Source: Pseudoxanthomonas sp. J31 (lineage in GTDB: Bacteria; Pseudomonadota; Gammaproteobacteria; Xanthomonadales; Xanthomonadaceae). From it: 64,000 nucleotides of DNA. Positions 20,916-31,867 of the stretch are shown piece after piece (positions within the stretch are counted from its first letter, which is position 1; every line of letters begins with the position of its first letter). Both the position numbers and the translations under genes were made by a program. The stretch is taken from positions 1 to 64,000 of the forward strand of contig NZ_AZNZ01000008.1 of assembly GCF_000510725.1 (NCBI RefSeq), read 5' to 3'. Below the pieces are notes generated by a model, which ran no database searches, was not told the origin of the DNA, and was given only the letters and a program-made list of their open reading frames with translations.

Positions 20916-21731
20916 TTACTCGGCCGCGGCGGCCTCGCCTTCCTCGGCCTTGCCCTTGCGCGGGCCCTTCTTGGCCGGGGCGCGGCGGGCGCCCTTGGCC
21001 TCGTCGGCCTCGATGAAGTCGCTCTCGGTCACGGTGGCGGCGTGCGGGGCGGCGGCCTTGCCCTCCAGCACCGCGTCGGCGGCGGCGCGGGCGTACAGCT
21101 GCACGGCGCGGATGGCGTCGTCGTTGCCCGGGATCGCGTAGTCGACCAGGTTGGGGTCGTAGTTGGTGTCGACCACGGCCACCACCGGGATGCCCAGCTT
21201 CTTGGCTTCCTTGATGGCGATGTCCTCGTGGCCGATGTCGATCACGAACAGGGCGTCGGGCAGGCGGTTCATGTCCTTGATGCCGCCCAGCGAGGCTTCC
21301 AGCTTGTCGCGCTCGCGGCGCAGGCCCAGGACCTCGTGCTTGACCAGCTTTTCGAAGGTGCCGTCGGTCTCGGCGGCCTCCAGCTCCTTCAGGCGGGCGA
21401 CCGACTGCTTGACGGTGCGGAAGTTGGTCAGGGTGCCGCCCAGCCAGCGCTGGGTCATGTACGGCATGCCGCAGCGCTCGGCCTCTTCCTTCATGGCGTC
21501 GCGCGCGCTGCGCTTGGTGCCGATGAACAGGATGGTGCCGCGCTTCTGCGCGATGCCCGAGATGAAGTTCATCGCGTCCTGGAACAGCGGGACGGTCTTC
21601 TCGAGGTTGATGATGTGGATCTTGCCGCGCGCACCGAAGATGTACGGGGCCATCTTCGGGTTCCAGTAACGGGTCTGGTGGCCGAAGTGGACGCCGGCTT
21701 CCAGCATCTGGCGCATGGTGATCTGGGGCAT
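20916..21731 (-). CDS. rpsB: 30S ribosomal protein S2
   Basis: Small-subunit ribosomal protein that binds late in 30S assembly and contacts S1. The 271-residue protein starts [20 protein letters not shown] and carries [27 protein letters not shown]. It is about 30 residues longer than the E. coli protein, with a Lys/Ala/Glu-rich tail ([19 protein letters not shown]). AGGAG lies 6 bases before the start. The in-frame extension to 22220 is not coding. It is divergent from map. Confidence 0.97.
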   Translation of the reverse strand: MPQITMRQMLEAGVHFGHQTRYWNPKMAPYIFGARGKIHIINLEKTVPLFQDAMNFISGIAQKRGTILFIGTKRSARDAMKEEAERCGMPYMTQRWLGGTLTNFRTVKQSVARLKELEAAETDGTFEKLVKHEVLGLRRERDKLEASLGGIKDMNRLPDALFVIDIGHEDIAIKEAKKLGIPVVAVVDTNYDPNLVDYAIPGNDDAIRAVQLYARAAADAVLEGKAAAPHAATVTESDFIEADEAKGARRAPAKKGPRKGKAEEGEAAAAE

Positions 21732-21974
21732 TGCAGAACTCCTGGCAGTGGAACCGCCCCGCGGCCTGTCTGGGCAATGTGCGGGCGCCCGGGCGTGGCG
21801 CCGCGGGCATGGGTTCCGGGGTTGGGCCTCCCTGGCGCTTCCGTGGCCGAACCTGTCTGGCAGGCACCCCGGCACGGGCATTGGCGTCAGGTGTGTATTC
21901 GCCGGCCGGGACGGAGCCCGGTACCCTGCGCCCGGCGTGGGCGTCCCCCTGGCGGGGGCAAACAGAGACGCGGA

Positions 21975-22004
21975 AGTATACCTGCCGGGGCGGGGGCGGG
22001 GCAA
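21975..22004 (-). promoter_or_regulatory. Probable rpsB promoter
   Basis: On the minus strand TTGCCC (22004-21999) and TATACT (21980-21975) are separated by 18 bp. The -10 matches the consensus at five of six positions. Transcription would start near 21968, leaving a leader of about 235 bases before rpsB. Confidence 0.6.
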
Positions 22005-22076
22005 ACGACCCGGGGTGCGGGGGCGTGGCAGGCCGCGTGCGGGCGCGGAAGGGCCGCCGGAGGGGCGCGAATAGGC

Positions 22077-22082
22077 GATAAT
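22077..22082 (+). promoter_or_regulatory. -10 box placed for a leaderless map transcript
   Basis: GATAAT ends 7 bases before the map ATG, so transcription would begin at or next to the start codon. No ribosome-binding site precedes the ATG. No clear -35 box is visible. Confidence 0.45.
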
Positions 22083-22089
22083 CCCCGCC

Positions 22090-22866
22090 ATGACCCTGCA
22101 CCTCAAGACCCCCGAAGAAATCGAGAAGATGCGCGTCGCCGGCCGCCTGGCCGCCGAGGTGCTGGAAATGATCACCCCGCACGTGAAGCCGGGGGTGAGC
22201 ACCGAGGAACTGGACCGCATCTGCCACGACTACATCGTCAACGTGCAGGGCGCGATCCCGGCCAACGTCGGCTACCGGGGCTACCCCAAGGCCACCTGCA
22301 TCTCCGTCAACAACGTCATCTGCCACGGCATCCCGAGCGCCACCAAGGTCCTCAAGGACGGCGACATCGTCAACATCGACGTCACCGTGATCAAGGACGG
22401 CTGGCACGGCGACACCAGCCGCATGTACTACGCCGGCACCCCGTCGGTGATGGCCCGGCGCCTGGTCGAGACCACGTTCGAGGCGATGTGGCGCGGCATC
22501 CGCGCGGTGAAGCCGGGTGCCACCCTGGGCGACGTCGGCCACGCCATCCAGAGCTACGCCGAATCCGAGCGCTTCTCGGTGGTGCGCGAGTACTGCGGCC
22601 ACGGCATCGGCAAGGTCTACCACGACGAGCCGCAGGTGCTGCACTACGGCCGCCCGGGCGAGGGCCTGGTGCTCAAGCCGGGCATGACCTTCACCATCGA
22701 GCCGATGATCAACGAGGGCACCCGCTACACCCGCGTGCTGCCCGACGGCTGGACCGTGGTCACCAAGGACCGCAAGCTCTCCGCGCAGTGGGAGCACATG
22801 GTCGCCGTCACCGAGGACGGGGTGGACGTGCTGACGCTGGCGCCGGGCCAGCAGCCGCCGGCGTGA
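22090..22866 (+). CDS. map: Methionine aminopeptidase, type I
   Basis: Removes the N-terminal Met from nascent proteins. The 258-residue protein has the five metal ligands in their usual settings: the two Asp in [16 protein letters not shown], His in [12 protein letters not shown], Glu in FTIEPMIN and Glu in QWEHMVAVT. It starts a plus-strand group with glnD and dapD, a conserved arrangement opposite rpsB. The stop overlaps the glnD GTG start. Confidence 0.97.
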   Translation: MTLHLKTPEEIEKMRVAGRLAAEVLEMITPHVKPGVSTEELDRICHDYIVNVQGAIPANVGYRGYPKATCISVNNVICHGIPSATKVLKDGDIVNIDVTVIKDGWHGDTSRMYYAGTPSVMARRLVETTFEAMWRGIRAVKPGATLGDVGHAIQSYAESERFSVVREYCGHGIGKVYHDEPQVLHYGRPGEGLVLKPGMTFTIEPMINEGTRYTRVLPDGWTVVTKDRKLSAQWEHMVAVTEDGVDVLTLAPGQQPPA

Positions 22867-25486
22867 GCGGTCCCGGCCCGGTGGACGTGGCTGGCGTCGC
22901 CGCGACCAGCGACGCCGACTGGGCCGCCACCGCCCGCGCCCAGCTGGCCGCCGCCGACGCGCGGCTGGCCCGCCGCTACGGCCCCGAGGCCGACATCGAC
23001 CGCCTGCTGGCGCTGCGCGCGCGCGCGGTGGACCTGGTCCTGCGCCAGGCCTGGGCGCGCTGCCTGGGCGAGGCTCCCGGGCTGGCCCTGTTCGCGGTGG
23101 GTGGCTACGGCCGCGGCGAACTGTTCCCGCGCTCGGACATCGACCTGCTGGTGCTGGCCGAGGCCGGCGCGCAGCAGGCGCACGAGGCCGCGCTTTCCCG
23201 CTTCTTCGCCCTGGCGTGGGACGCCGGCCTGCCGGTCGGCCACGCCGTGCGCTCGCCCGCCGAGTGCACCGCCGCGGCCGCCGACCAGACGGTGATGACC
23301 GCGCTGCTGGAGGCGCGCCCGCTGGTGGCCGACGCCGCCGCGCAGGCGGCCCTGGCCGACGCCATCTCCCCGCAGCGGGTATGGCCGCCGCGCGAGTTCT
23401 TCCTGGCCAAGCGCGAGGAGCTGCAGGCGCGCCACCAGCGCTTCGGCGACACATCCGACAACCTCGAGCCCAACATCAAGGACGGCCCCGGCGGCCTGCG
23501 CGACCTGCACACCCTGGGCTGGATGGCGCTGCGCGCGTTCGGCGTCAGCGACCTGCACGCGGTGGTGGAGCTGGGCCACCTGGGCCAGGACGAGGCCGCG
23601 GCGCTGGCGCGCGAGCGCCGCGCCCTGGGCCGCCTGCGCTTCGGCCTGCACCTGGTGGCCGGGCGCCCCGAGGAGCGGCTGGGCTTCGACTACCAGAAGC
23701 TGCTGGCGCGGCGCCTGGGGCTTGAGGACGACGCCCACAGCCTGGCGGTCGAAAAGATGATGCAGGGCTTCTACCGCAGCGCCGCGATCGTGCGCCGGAT
23801 CAGCGACCGGCTGCTGCAGCGCTTCGAGGAGACCTTCGACGGCGAGGCCGAGGCGGTGCCGCTGAACCCGGACTTCGGGCTCAAGCGCGGCTACCTCGCG
23901 GCCGCCGCGCCGTACTGGCCGGAGCGCGACCTGCGCGAGGTGCTGGGGCTGTTCTCGACCTGGGCCGCGCATCCGGAGATCCGCGGCCTGCACTCGCGCA
24001 CCGCGCGCGCGCTGGCCGAGGCGCTGCCGCGGCTGCCGCCCTATACCGAGGCCGGCCCGGCGGCGCGCGCCCGCTTCATGGCCCTGCTGCGCGGGCCGCG
24101 CCCGGTCGAGACCCTGACCCGGCTGGCGCGGCTGGGCGTGCTCGGCCAGTACCTGCCGGCCTTCGCCCGGGTCTCCGGGCGCATGCAGTTCGACCTGTTC
24201 CACGCCTACACCGTGGACCAGCACACCCTGATGGTGCTGCGGAACATGGCGGGTTTCGCCAGCGGCCAGCCGGACGAGCGCTTCTCCATCGCCCACGAGG
24301 TCTGGCCGCGCCTGCGCAAACCCGAGCTGCTGCTGCTGGCCGGCCTGTTCCACGACATCGCCAAGGGCCGCGGCGGCGACCATTCCGAGCTAGGCGCGGT
24401 GGACGCGCGCGAGTTCTGCGCCGCGCACGGGCTCAGCGAGTCCGACACCGGGCTCGTGGCCTGGCTGGTGGAGCAGCACCTGCGCATGTCGGTGACCGCG
24501 CAGAAGCAGGACATCGCCGACCCGGAGGTGGTGCGCCGCTTCGCCATCCTGATGGGCGAGCGCGAGCGCCTGGACTACCTGTACCTGCTGACCTGCGCCG
24601 ACATCGCCGGCACCAGCCCCAAGGTCTGGAACGCATGGAAGGACCGCCTGCTGGCCGACCTCTACCTGGCCACCCGGCGCATGCTGCGCGAGGGCCTGGA
24701 GGCGCCGCTGGACGTGGAGGCGCGGGTGGCCGAGGCGCGCGAGGAGACCCGTGCCCTGGTGCGCGCGGCCGGCTTCGACGACGCCACCATCGACCGCCAG
24801 TTCGCGCAGATGCCGGACGAGGCCTTCCTGCGCTTCCGACCCGAGCAGCTGGCCTGGCAGACCATGCTGCTGGTGGACGTGCGCATGGGCGACACCCGGG
24901 TCGCGGTGCGGCGCATCGCCGGCACCGCGCTGGAGGTGTTCGTGCATTCGCCCGACCGCGACGGCCTGTTCGCCGCGATCGTGGCCACCCTGGACCGGCA
25001 CGGCTACGGCATCCACCAGGCGCGCGTGCTGATGGGCCCCAACGGCACCGTGTTCGACACCTTCGAGGTGCTGCCGGCCGACAGCTTCGCCAGCGGCGAC
25101 CCGGTGCAGCTGGAGGCGGCCTTGGCCCAGGCCCTGTCCGGCGAGCTGGACCAGGTGCGCGCCACCCGGCGCGCCGCGCCGCGGCAGTTGCGCCATTTCC
25201 GTTTCCCGCCGACGGTGGAGTTCAACACCACCGCCGACGGCCGCCGCAGCCTGCTGTCGCTGGTCTGCCCGGACCGCCCGGGCCTGCTGGCGGAGGTGGC
25301 GCTGGCGCTGCGCGCCTGCCGGCTGCGCGTGCACGACGCGCGCATCGCCACCTTCGGCGAGCGCGCCGAGGACCTTTTCCAGATCACCGACGAGCATGAC
25401 CGGCCGCTGGACGGCGCCGCGCAGGAGGCCCTGCGCGCCGAGCTCCGCACGCGGCTGGATCCCGACAGCACAGGAGCCGCACGCTG

Positions 25487-25487
<1 letters not shown>
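22863..25487 (+). CDS. glnD: Bifunctional PII uridylyltransferase/uridylyl-removing enzyme
   Basis: Glutamine sensor that adds UMP to PII proteins when nitrogen is limiting and removes it when glutamine is high. The 874-residue protein has, in order, the nucleotidyltransferase motif [19 protein letters not shown] (about residues 80-98), the GlnD linker domain, an HD domain with [18 protein letters not shown] (about 497-514) and two C-terminal ACT domains that bind glutamine (about 690-870). The GTG at 22863 overlaps the map stop by four bases and gives the family length; the much longer in-frame ORF upstream is non-coding. Confidence 0.96.
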
Positions 25488-26395
<908 letters not shown>

Positions 26396-26431
26396 GGATC
26401 CAGATCGTCCACTCCCGGGGGGTGAATGCCC

Positions 26432-28339
26432 ATGAAGGCGGAACGCAGGAAGGGGAAGCGGGTTGGCTGGCTGGCGGCGGTGCTGGCGGCGGTGGTGCCG
26501 CTGGCATGCGCCGGGGAGCTGTCCCGCTACAGCGAGGACGGCCTGCGCGCCGAGCTGGCGGAGATCGCCGAGGCCGAGACCGCGGTGCTGGTGCCGATGC
26601 GCGACGGCGTCGGCCTGTCCACCAACGTCTGGCGGCCGAAGGGCGCCACCGGCAAGCTGCCGACGGTGCTGTGGAAGACCCCGTACAACGAGCACAACCC
26701 GCGCGGGCGCTCGGCGCAGCTGGCGATCGAGGCCGTGCGCCGCGGCTACGCCTTCGTGGTGCAGAACGAGCGCGGCCGCTACTTCAGCCAGGGCGACTAC
26801 GAGATCCTCGGCCATCCGCAGACCGACGGCTGGGACACCCTGGACTGGATCGCGGCCCAGCCCTGGTCCAACGGCAAGGTCGGCACCCTGGGCTGCTCGT
26901 CCTCGGCCGAATGGCAGCTGGCGCTGGCGGCGCTGGACCACCCGGCGCACGCGGCGATGGTGCCGATGGCCGCCGGCGCCGGCATCGGCAAGGTCGGACG
27001 CTTCCGCGAGCAGGGCAACTTCTACACCGGCGGCGTGCCGCGCATCCTGTTTGCGGTGTGGATGTACGGGGTGGACAACCCGCTGCGCGCGCAGCTGCCG
27101 CAGGACCTCGACGGCCCGCTGCGCGCGCGCGTGGCCCAGTACAACGACCTGCACGCGACCAAGCCCAAGGTCGACTGGGCCAGGCACATCTGGCACCTGC
27201 CGTACAGCGAACTGCTGTCCTCGCTGGGCGAGCCGCCGGCGACCTTCGAGGCGCTGATCCGCCGCAACGGCCCGGCCGACCCGGCCTGGGAACAGGGTGG
27301 CCTGTACCACGACTCCATGGGCTGGGGCGTGCCGGCGCTGTGGTTCAACAGCTGGTACGACGTGTCCATCGGCCCGAACCTGGAGCTGTTCAACCACGCA
27401 CGCAACGCCGGCACCGACGCCGAGGCCAGCGCCAACCAGTACGTGGTGGTCGGCCCCAACCCGCACTGCCAGTTCTGGCAGCTGGGCCCCGACTACACGG
27501 TCGGCGCGCGCAAGGTCGGCGACGCCAGCTTCCCGGTCAGCGAGCAGATCTGGGCGTTCTTCGACCGCTGGCTGAAGGGCGAGAAGAAGGCCTTCCCGTC
27601 CAGCACGCCGAAGGTGCGCTACTTCACCATCGGCCTGGACAAGTGGCAGGCCGACGAGCAGTGGCCGCCGAAGGCGGCCAGGCCGCTGCGCCTGTACCTG
27701 CATTCGGACGGCCGCGCCAACTCGCTGCACGGCGACGGCCGGCTGTCGCCCGGACCGCCGCCCGCCGGCGCGCCGGCCGACCGCTTCGTCTACGACCCGG
27801 CCAACCCGGTGCAGACCATCGGCGGCGGCGACTGCTGCAACGGCGGCCTGGTGACGCCCGGCGCCTTCGACCAGCGCCAGGTGGAGGCCCGCCACGATGT
27901 TCTGGTCTACACCAGCGAGCCGCTGGAGCAGCCGCTGGAAGTGACCGGCTTCGTCGACGCGGTGCTCAAGGTCTCCTCCAGCGCGCCGGACACCGACTTT
28001 GCGGTGAAGCTGGTGGACGTGGCCCCGGACGGCACCGCGTGGATCGTCGGCGACACCATGCTGCGCGCGCGCTACCGCGACGGCTACGAGTCGCCGCGGC
28101 TGATGCAGCCGGGCCAGGTCTACGAGCTGCGGCCGACCCCGATCGCCACCTCGATCCAGTTCGGCAAGGGCCACCGCATCCGCGTGGAAGTGACCAGTTC
28201 CAACTTCCCCAAGTTCGCCCGCAACCTCAACACCGGCGGCGCGAACGAGACCGAGTCCGAGCCGGTGGTGGCGGAGAACGCCGTGCACCACTCGGCAGAC
28301 GCCGCCAGCTACATCGAACTGCCCGTGGTCGCGCGCTGA
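26432..28339 (+). CDS. Exported CocE/NonD-type hydrolase (X-Pro dipeptidyl-peptidase S15 fold)
   Basis: A 635-residue protein with a signal peptide (basic start KAERRKGKR, hydrophobic core, cleavage near ACAG at about 28), so it acts in the periplasm or outside. The S15-type alpha/beta hydrolase core has the nucleophile Ser in LGCSSSAEW, Asp in NSWYD and His in GPNPHCQF, and the family's C-terminal jelly-roll domain follows (FDQRQVEARHDVLVYTSEPL). Such enzymes cleave acyl esters or X-Pro peptides; the substrate cannot be told. The ATG at 26432 fits the G-rich ribosome-binding stretch better than the one at 26426. It lies between dapD and an ArsC-like gene with no evident link. Confidence 0.85.
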   Translation: MKAERRKGKRVGWLAAVLAAVVPLACAGELSRYSEDGLRAELAEIAEAETAVLVPMRDGVGLSTNVWRPKGATGKLPTVLWKTPYNEHNPRGRSAQLAIEAVRRGYAFVVQNERGRYFSQGDYEILGHPQTDGWDTLDWIAAQPWSNGKVGTLGCSSSAEWQLALAALDHPAHAAMVPMAAGAGIGKVGRFREQGNFYTGGVPRILFAVWMYGVDNPLRAQLPQDLDGPLRARVAQYNDLHATKPKVDWARHIWHLPYSELLSSLGEPPATFEALIRRNGPADPAWEQGGLYHDSMGWGVPALWFNSWYDVSIGPNLELFNHARNAGTDAEASANQYVVVGPNPHCQFWQLGPDYTVGARKVGDASFPVSEQIWAFFDRWLKGEKKAFPSSTPKVRYFTIGLDKWQADEQWPPKAARPLRLYLHSDGRANSLHGDGRLSPGPPPAGAPADRFVYDPANPVQTIGGGDCCNGGLVTPGAFDQRQVEARHDVLVYTSEPLEQPLEVTGFVDAVLKVSSSAPDTDFAVKLVDVAPDGTAWIVGDTMLRARYRDGYESPRLMQPGQVYELRPTPIATSIQFGKGHRIRVEVTSSNFPKFARNLNTGGANETESEPVVAENAVHHSADAASYIELPVVAR

Positions 28340-28363
28340 GCGCGGCCGCGCCCCGGAGACTGC

Positions 28364-28723
28364 ATGAGCAACACGATCTACGGCCTGAAGAACTGCGATA
28401 CCTGCAAGAAGGCGACCAAGTGGCTGGACCGCTTCGGCGTGCCGTACACCTTCGTCGACTACCGCGACAACAAGCCCTCGCCGGAGACCCTGGTGGAGTG
28501 GGCGGGCAAGGCCGGCGGCTTCGATGCCCTGGTCAACAAGTCCTCCACCACCTGGCGCCAGCTGCCGGAGAACCGCAAGTCGCCGGGCAGCGAGGCGGAG
28601 TGGAAGCTGTTGCTGCGCGAGCATCCGCAGCTGGTGCGCCGCCCGGTGGTGGTCCGGGAGGACGGCAGCTTCAGCCAGGGCTTCTCCGACAACGGCTTCA
28701 AGAAGCTGTTCGGCGTCGGCTGA
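28364..28723 (+). CDS. ArsC/Spx-like thioredoxin-fold protein (YffB type)
   Basis: A 119-residue protein of the ArsC/Spx family with CxxC at Cys11-Cys14 (KNCDTCKKA). The Arg triad of true arsenate reductases is not fully evident; [10 protein letters not shown] and [10 protein letters not shown] match the YffB subgroup, glutathione-linked proteins of unclear role. In E. coli yffB also lies just upstream of dapE, as here (46-base gap), which supports the subgroup. Arsenate reduction is unlikely to be its main job. Confidence 0.85.
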   Translation: MSNTIYGLKNCDTCKKATKWLDRFGVPYTFVDYRDNKPSPETLVEWAGKAGGFDALVNKSSTTWRQLPENRKSPGSEAEWKLLLREHPQLVRRPVVVREDGSFSQGFSDNGFKKLFGVG

Positions 28724-28769
28724 GGCCATACCGCGGCGGCCGGCCGCAACCCGGATAGGGATCGAGAGC

Positions 28770-29915
28770 ATGAGCGAAGTCCTGGACCTGGCCTGCGAAC
28801 TGATCGCGCGTCCCTCGGTGACGCCGGACGACGCCGGCTGCCAGGCGTTGCTGGCCGCGCGCCTGCGGCGCGCCGGCTTCGCCTGCGAATCGCTGCGCTA
28901 CGGCCAGGTCGACAACCTGTGGGCCACGCATGGCAGCGGCGAGGGCCCGGTGCTGGTGCTGCTGGGACATACCGACGTGGTCCCGCCCGGCCCGCGCGAG
29001 GCCTGGGCCAGCGATCCATTCCAGCCGCAGGTGCGCGACGGCGTGCTGTACGGCCGCGGCGCGGCCGACATGAAGGGCAGCGTGGCCGCGTTCGTGGTCG
29101 CGGCCGAGCGCTTCGTCGCCGCGCATCCCGGCCATCCCGGCACGCTGGCGCTGCTGCTGACCTCGGACGAGGAGGGCGATGCCATCGACGGCGTGCGCCG
29201 CGTGGCCGAGACCTTCCGCCAGCGCGGGCAACGGATCGACTGGTGCATCACCGGCGAGCCGTCCTCGACCGCCAGGCTGGGCGACCTGCTGCGGGTGGGG
29301 CGCCGCGGCAGCCTGTCGGCCACGCTCACGGTGAAGGGCGTGCAGGGACACGTCGCCTATCCGCACAAGGCGCGCAACCCGATCCACCAGGCCGCGCCGG
29401 CGCTGGCCGAACTGGTGGCGCGGGTCTGGGACGAAGGCTACGAGAGCTTCCCGCCGACCAGCCTGCAGGTCAGCAACATCCACGCCGGCACCGGCGCCAA
29501 CAACGTGATCCCCGGCGAGCTGCAGGTGCTGTTCAACCTGCGCTACAACCCGCACTGGGACGCGCCGCGGCTGGAGGCGGAGATCGCCGCACTGCTGGAC
29601 CGCCATGGGCTCGGTTACGAGCTGCGCTGGCACCGCAGCGGCGAGCCGTTCTACACGCCCGAAGGCCCGCTGCGCCGCGCCGCGCGCGAGGTGCTGGCGG
29701 AAGTGGCGGGCGCGCCGCCGGAGGAAAGCACCGGCGGGGGCACCTCCGACGCGCGCTTCATCGCGCCGCTGGGCGCGCAGTGCATCGAGGTCGGGCCGGT
29801 GAACGCGTCCATCCACCAGGTCGACGAGCACGTGTCGGTGGCCGAGCTGGAGGCGCTGCCTGGCCTGTACCAGTGCCTGCTCGAGCGGCTGTTGCTGCAG
29901 CCCGGCGCGCGCTGA
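28770..29915 (+). CDS. dapE: Succinyl-diaminopimelate desuccinylase
   Basis: Releases succinate from N-succinyl-LL-diaminopimelate, the step that yields LL-DAP for lysine and peptidoglycan. The 381-residue M20 metallohydrolase has the zinc ligands and base in [32 protein letters not shown] and, near the end, [19 protein letters not shown] is characteristic of DapE rather than other M20 enzymes. Its stop is only 3 bases from the stop of the convergent UbiB-like gene, with no room for a terminator. Confidence 0.95.
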   Translation: MSEVLDLACELIARPSVTPDDAGCQALLAARLRRAGFACESLRYGQVDNLWATHGSGEGPVLVLLGHTDVVPPGPREAWASDPFQPQVRDGVLYGRGAADMKGSVAAFVVAAERFVAAHPGHPGTLALLLTSDEEGDAIDGVRRVAETFRQRGQRIDWCITGEPSSTARLGDLLRVGRRGSLSATLTVKGVQGHVAYPHKARNPIHQAAPALAELVARVWDEGYESFPPTSLQVSNIHAGTGANNVIPGELQVLFNLRYNPHWDAPRLEAEIAALLDRHGLGYELRWHRSGEPFYTPEGPLRRAAREVLAEVAGAPPEESTGGGTSDARFIAPLGAQCIEVGPVNASIHQVDEHVSVAELEALPGLYQCLLERLLLQPGAR

Positions 29916-29918
29916 GCC

Positions 29919-31592
29919 TCAGGTCGGGCCGCTGCGTTCGGCCGGTTTGGCGCGGCGGTCGAAGATCAGCGCGCTGAGCGCAATGGCGATGCCCAGCCCG
30001 GCGCCGACCAGGAACAGCAGCACCGCCAGCACCGGGTAGCCGAACAGGGTCGTCTTGGTCTCGATCCTCATCAGCATCGCCGAGGACAGCAGCAGCGCCG
30101 CGGTCACCACCGCGGCGGCGATGCGGTTGGCGATCTTCTGCAGGTTCTCCATGATCCTGGAGTGGTCCAGGCCGTCCAGGCGGACCTGCATCTTGTTCTC
30201 GGCCAGCAGCGACAGGGTGTCGGAGATCTTGCGCGGCGCGTCGCGCAGCAGCGCCTGCACCTCAAGCGCCTCGCTGGCCATGTTGGCGCTGGAGAACGAG
30301 CGCCTCAGCTGCTTGCGCATGATCGACTGCAGGTGTTCCTCCACCAGCTCGCGCACGTCCATTTCCGGGTCCAGCGCGTCGGCCACCCGCTCGAGGTTGA
30401 GCAGGGTCTTGCCGAGCAGGCTGATCTCCGGCGGCACCCGCAGGCCGCGTTCGGCCGCGCAGGCCACCAGGTCCAGCAGCAGCCGGCCCTCCGAGGTGCG
30501 GCGGCCGCCGGTGGCGTAGCGCGCCACCAGCTGCCCGGTGTCGCGGCTGAAGGCGGCATCGTCGAATTGCTCCAGGCGCGTGCCGATCGCCACCAGCTCG
30601 CGCGCCACGTCCTCGCCGCGCGCGTCGACCGCGGCGAACAGCAGCTTGAGCAGGCGCTCGCGCATGCGCGGCGCCACCTGCGCGACCATGCCCAGGTCGA
30701 TCAGCGCCAGGCGTCCGTCGCGGCATAGCAGCACGTTGCCCGGGTGCGGGTCGGCATGGATGTCGCCGTTGACGAACACCTGGTCCAGGTAGGCGCGCAT
30801 CAGTTCCGAAGCCGGCGTGCGCAGGTCCAGCTCGGTGCGCTGCAGGCCGGTGACCGAGGTGACCTTCTCGCCGTGCACAAGTTCCATGGTCAGCACCTTG
30901 CAGGTGCTCAGGCCCCAGACCGGCGCCGGCACGAACAGGTGCGGGTATTCGGAAAGGCGCTCGCGGAAGCGCTCCAGGTTCTCGGCCTCGCGCCGGTAGT
31001 CCAGCTCCAGCAGCAGGATCTTGCGGAACTCGGCGATCCAGTCGGCGAAGCGCAGGCGGCGCCCGGCCTGGGTCAGCGCATCGGCGGTGCCGGCCAGTCC
31101 GGCCAGCACTTCCAGGTCCAGGCGGATGGCGGCTTCCATGCCCGGGCGCTGCACCTTCACCGCCACTTCGCGGCCGTCGCGCAGGGTCGCGCGGTGCACC
31201 TGGGCCAGCGAGGCGGCGGCCAGCGGCACCGGGTCGAAGCTGGCGAAGATGCGGCCGACCTTGGCGCCCAGCTCCTCCTCGATGGTCTTCTCGATCACCG
31301 CGGTCGGCACCGGCGCGACCTCGTCCTGGATCCGGTCCAGTGCGTCGATGTAGGCCGCGGGCACCAGGTCCGGGCGGGTGGACAGGGATTGCCCCAGCTT
31401 GATGAAGGCCGGGCCCAGCGCCTCCAGGTCGGCGGCGAAGGCCTTGGCCTCGGCGACCTCCGATACGTGGGCCACGGTCGGTTCCACCGGCGGCGCCTGG
31501 CTCCAGTCCATCCCGGTCAGGATGCGGCGATGGCGCGCCAGGCGGGTAACGACCTGGGTGGTGCGGGTCAGGCGGCGACTGGTTTCAGGCAA
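29919..31592 (-). CDS. ubiB: UbiB-like atypical (ABC1/ADCK) kinase
   Basis: Membrane-linked protein-kinase-like ATPase needed for ubiquinone synthesis in proteobacteria. The 557-residue protein has the family's KxGQ motif (FIKLGQSLSTRPDLVP), the Ala-rich loop PLAAASLAQVH, the lysine in VAVKVQRPG, GDIHADPHPGN and DLGM, and two C-terminal membrane segments. No ATG lies near the expected start; TTG at 31592 is preceded by GGGGAGA and gives family length, while the longest frame begins at another TTG (31685). It stands alone, not with ubiE/ubiJ, so an assignment to another ABC1 paralogue cannot be excluded. Confidence 0.8.
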   Translation of the reverse strand: MPETSRRLTRTTQVVTRLARHRRILTGMDWSQAPPVEPTVAHVSEVAEAKAFAADLEALGPAFIKLGQSLSTRPDLVPAAYIDALDRIQDEVAPVPTAVIEKTIEEELGAKVGRIFASFDPVPLAAASLAQVHRATLRDGREVAVKVQRPGMEAAIRLDLEVLAGLAGTADALTQAGRRLRFADWIAEFRKILLLELDYRREAENLERFRERLSEYPHLFVPAPVWGLSTCKVLTMELVHGEKVTSVTGLQRTELDLRTPASELMRAYLDQVFVNGDIHADPHPGNVLLCRDGRLALIDLGMVAQVAPRMRERLLKLLFAAVDARGEDVARELVAIGTRLEQFDDAAFSRDTGQLVARYATGGRRTSEGRLLLDLVACAAERGLRVPPEISLLGKTLLNLERVADALDPEMDVRELVEEHLQSIMRKQLRRSFSSANMASEALEVQALLRDAPRKISDTLSLLAENKMQVRLDGLDHSRIMENLQKIANRIAAAVVTAALLLSSAMLMRIETKTTLFGYPVLAVLLFLVGAGLGIAIALSALIFDRRAKPAERSGPT

Positions 31593-31677
31593 GGCGGTGT
31601 CTCCCCGGGCGGTGCGGCGGCCGGCGCCGGATGCGCCGTGGGCGGAGTATTGGGGCCGCCGCGTGAGCGAGGCGTCA

Positions 31678-31697
31678 GTTGCCAAGGCAACGGTTGC
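31678..31697. promoter_or_regulatory. Overlapping GTTGC/GCAAC palindromes, possible operator
   Basis: GTTGCC-AA-GGCAAC (31678-31691) is a perfect palindrome and GCAAC-G-GTTGC (31687-31697) overlaps it, giving three alternating half-sites. They overlap the likely -35 box of the asnB leader and lie upstream of the divergent ubiB. A regulator is not identified. Confidence 0.4.
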
Positions 31698-31722
31698 GGC
31701 GGGCCCGGCGCGGGGTTAACGT
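31694..31722 (+). promoter_or_regulatory. Possible promoter of the asnB leader
   Basis: TTGCGG (31694-31699) and TAACGT (31717-31722) are 17 bp apart, each matching three of six consensus bases. Transcription would start near 31729-31730, at the ATG of the leader peptide, which has no clear ribosome-binding site, so the leader may be leaderless. Confidence 0.3.
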
Positions 31723-31729
31723 GCGGCCC

Positions 31730-31828
31730 ATGCCTTCGATCAGCCGCGCCAATCCGGCCAATGCCAACCGCAACAATATTGCGGCGAATAACCGTACGCG
31801 GCCGATGCGGGGGCGCCACCGGGCATAA
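31730..31828 (+). CDS. Asn-rich leader peptide of asnB
   Basis: A 32-codon frame, ATG to TAA. Codons 8, 11, 13, 15, 16, 20 and 21 are Asn (AAT or AAC), that is 7 of 14 codons in one stretch, including two Asn-Asn pairs; the rest is mostly Ala, Pro and Arg. This is far above the normal Asn share in this G+C-rich genome. An in-frame GTG at 31721 is an alternative start. Position directly before a terminator and asnB fits a regulatory leader peptide whose translation reports on charged tRNA-Asn. It has no product function of its own that I can infer. Confidence 0.75.
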   Translation: MPSISRANPANANRNNIAANNRTRPMRGRHRA

Positions 31829-31867
31829 GCAGGAACTGCCCGGGGAACGAGAAAACCCGCATCGGCC
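31800..31867 (+). promoter_or_regulatory. Antiterminator pairing of the asnB attenuator
   Basis: GGCCGATGCGGG (31800-31811), inside the leader peptide frame eight bases past the last Asn codon, is perfectly complementary over 12 bases to CCCGCATCGGCC (31856-31867), the 5' arm of the terminator. The two pairings exclude each other. Two further hairpins are possible: CCGCAA/TTGCGG (31768-31784), overlapping the Asn codons, and CCGGGCA/TGCCCGG (31819-31843). Confidence 0.65.

Larger units (their letters stand above)
21732..22089. promoter_or_regulatory. 358-bp divergent region between rpsB and map
   Basis: No gene is supported here. It holds the rpsB promoter (21975-22004), a leader of about 235 bases for rpsB, and a -10-like element directly before map. 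The leader is G+C-rich and could fold, as expected for an autoregulatory S2-binding leader, but I cannot show the known motif by eye. Confidence 0.5.

Noticed and set aside
28364-28723. Arsenate reductase (arsC) assignment
   Set aside because: The protein is short, its motifs fit the YffB subgroup and it neighbours dapE as yffB does; no other arsenic genes are present.
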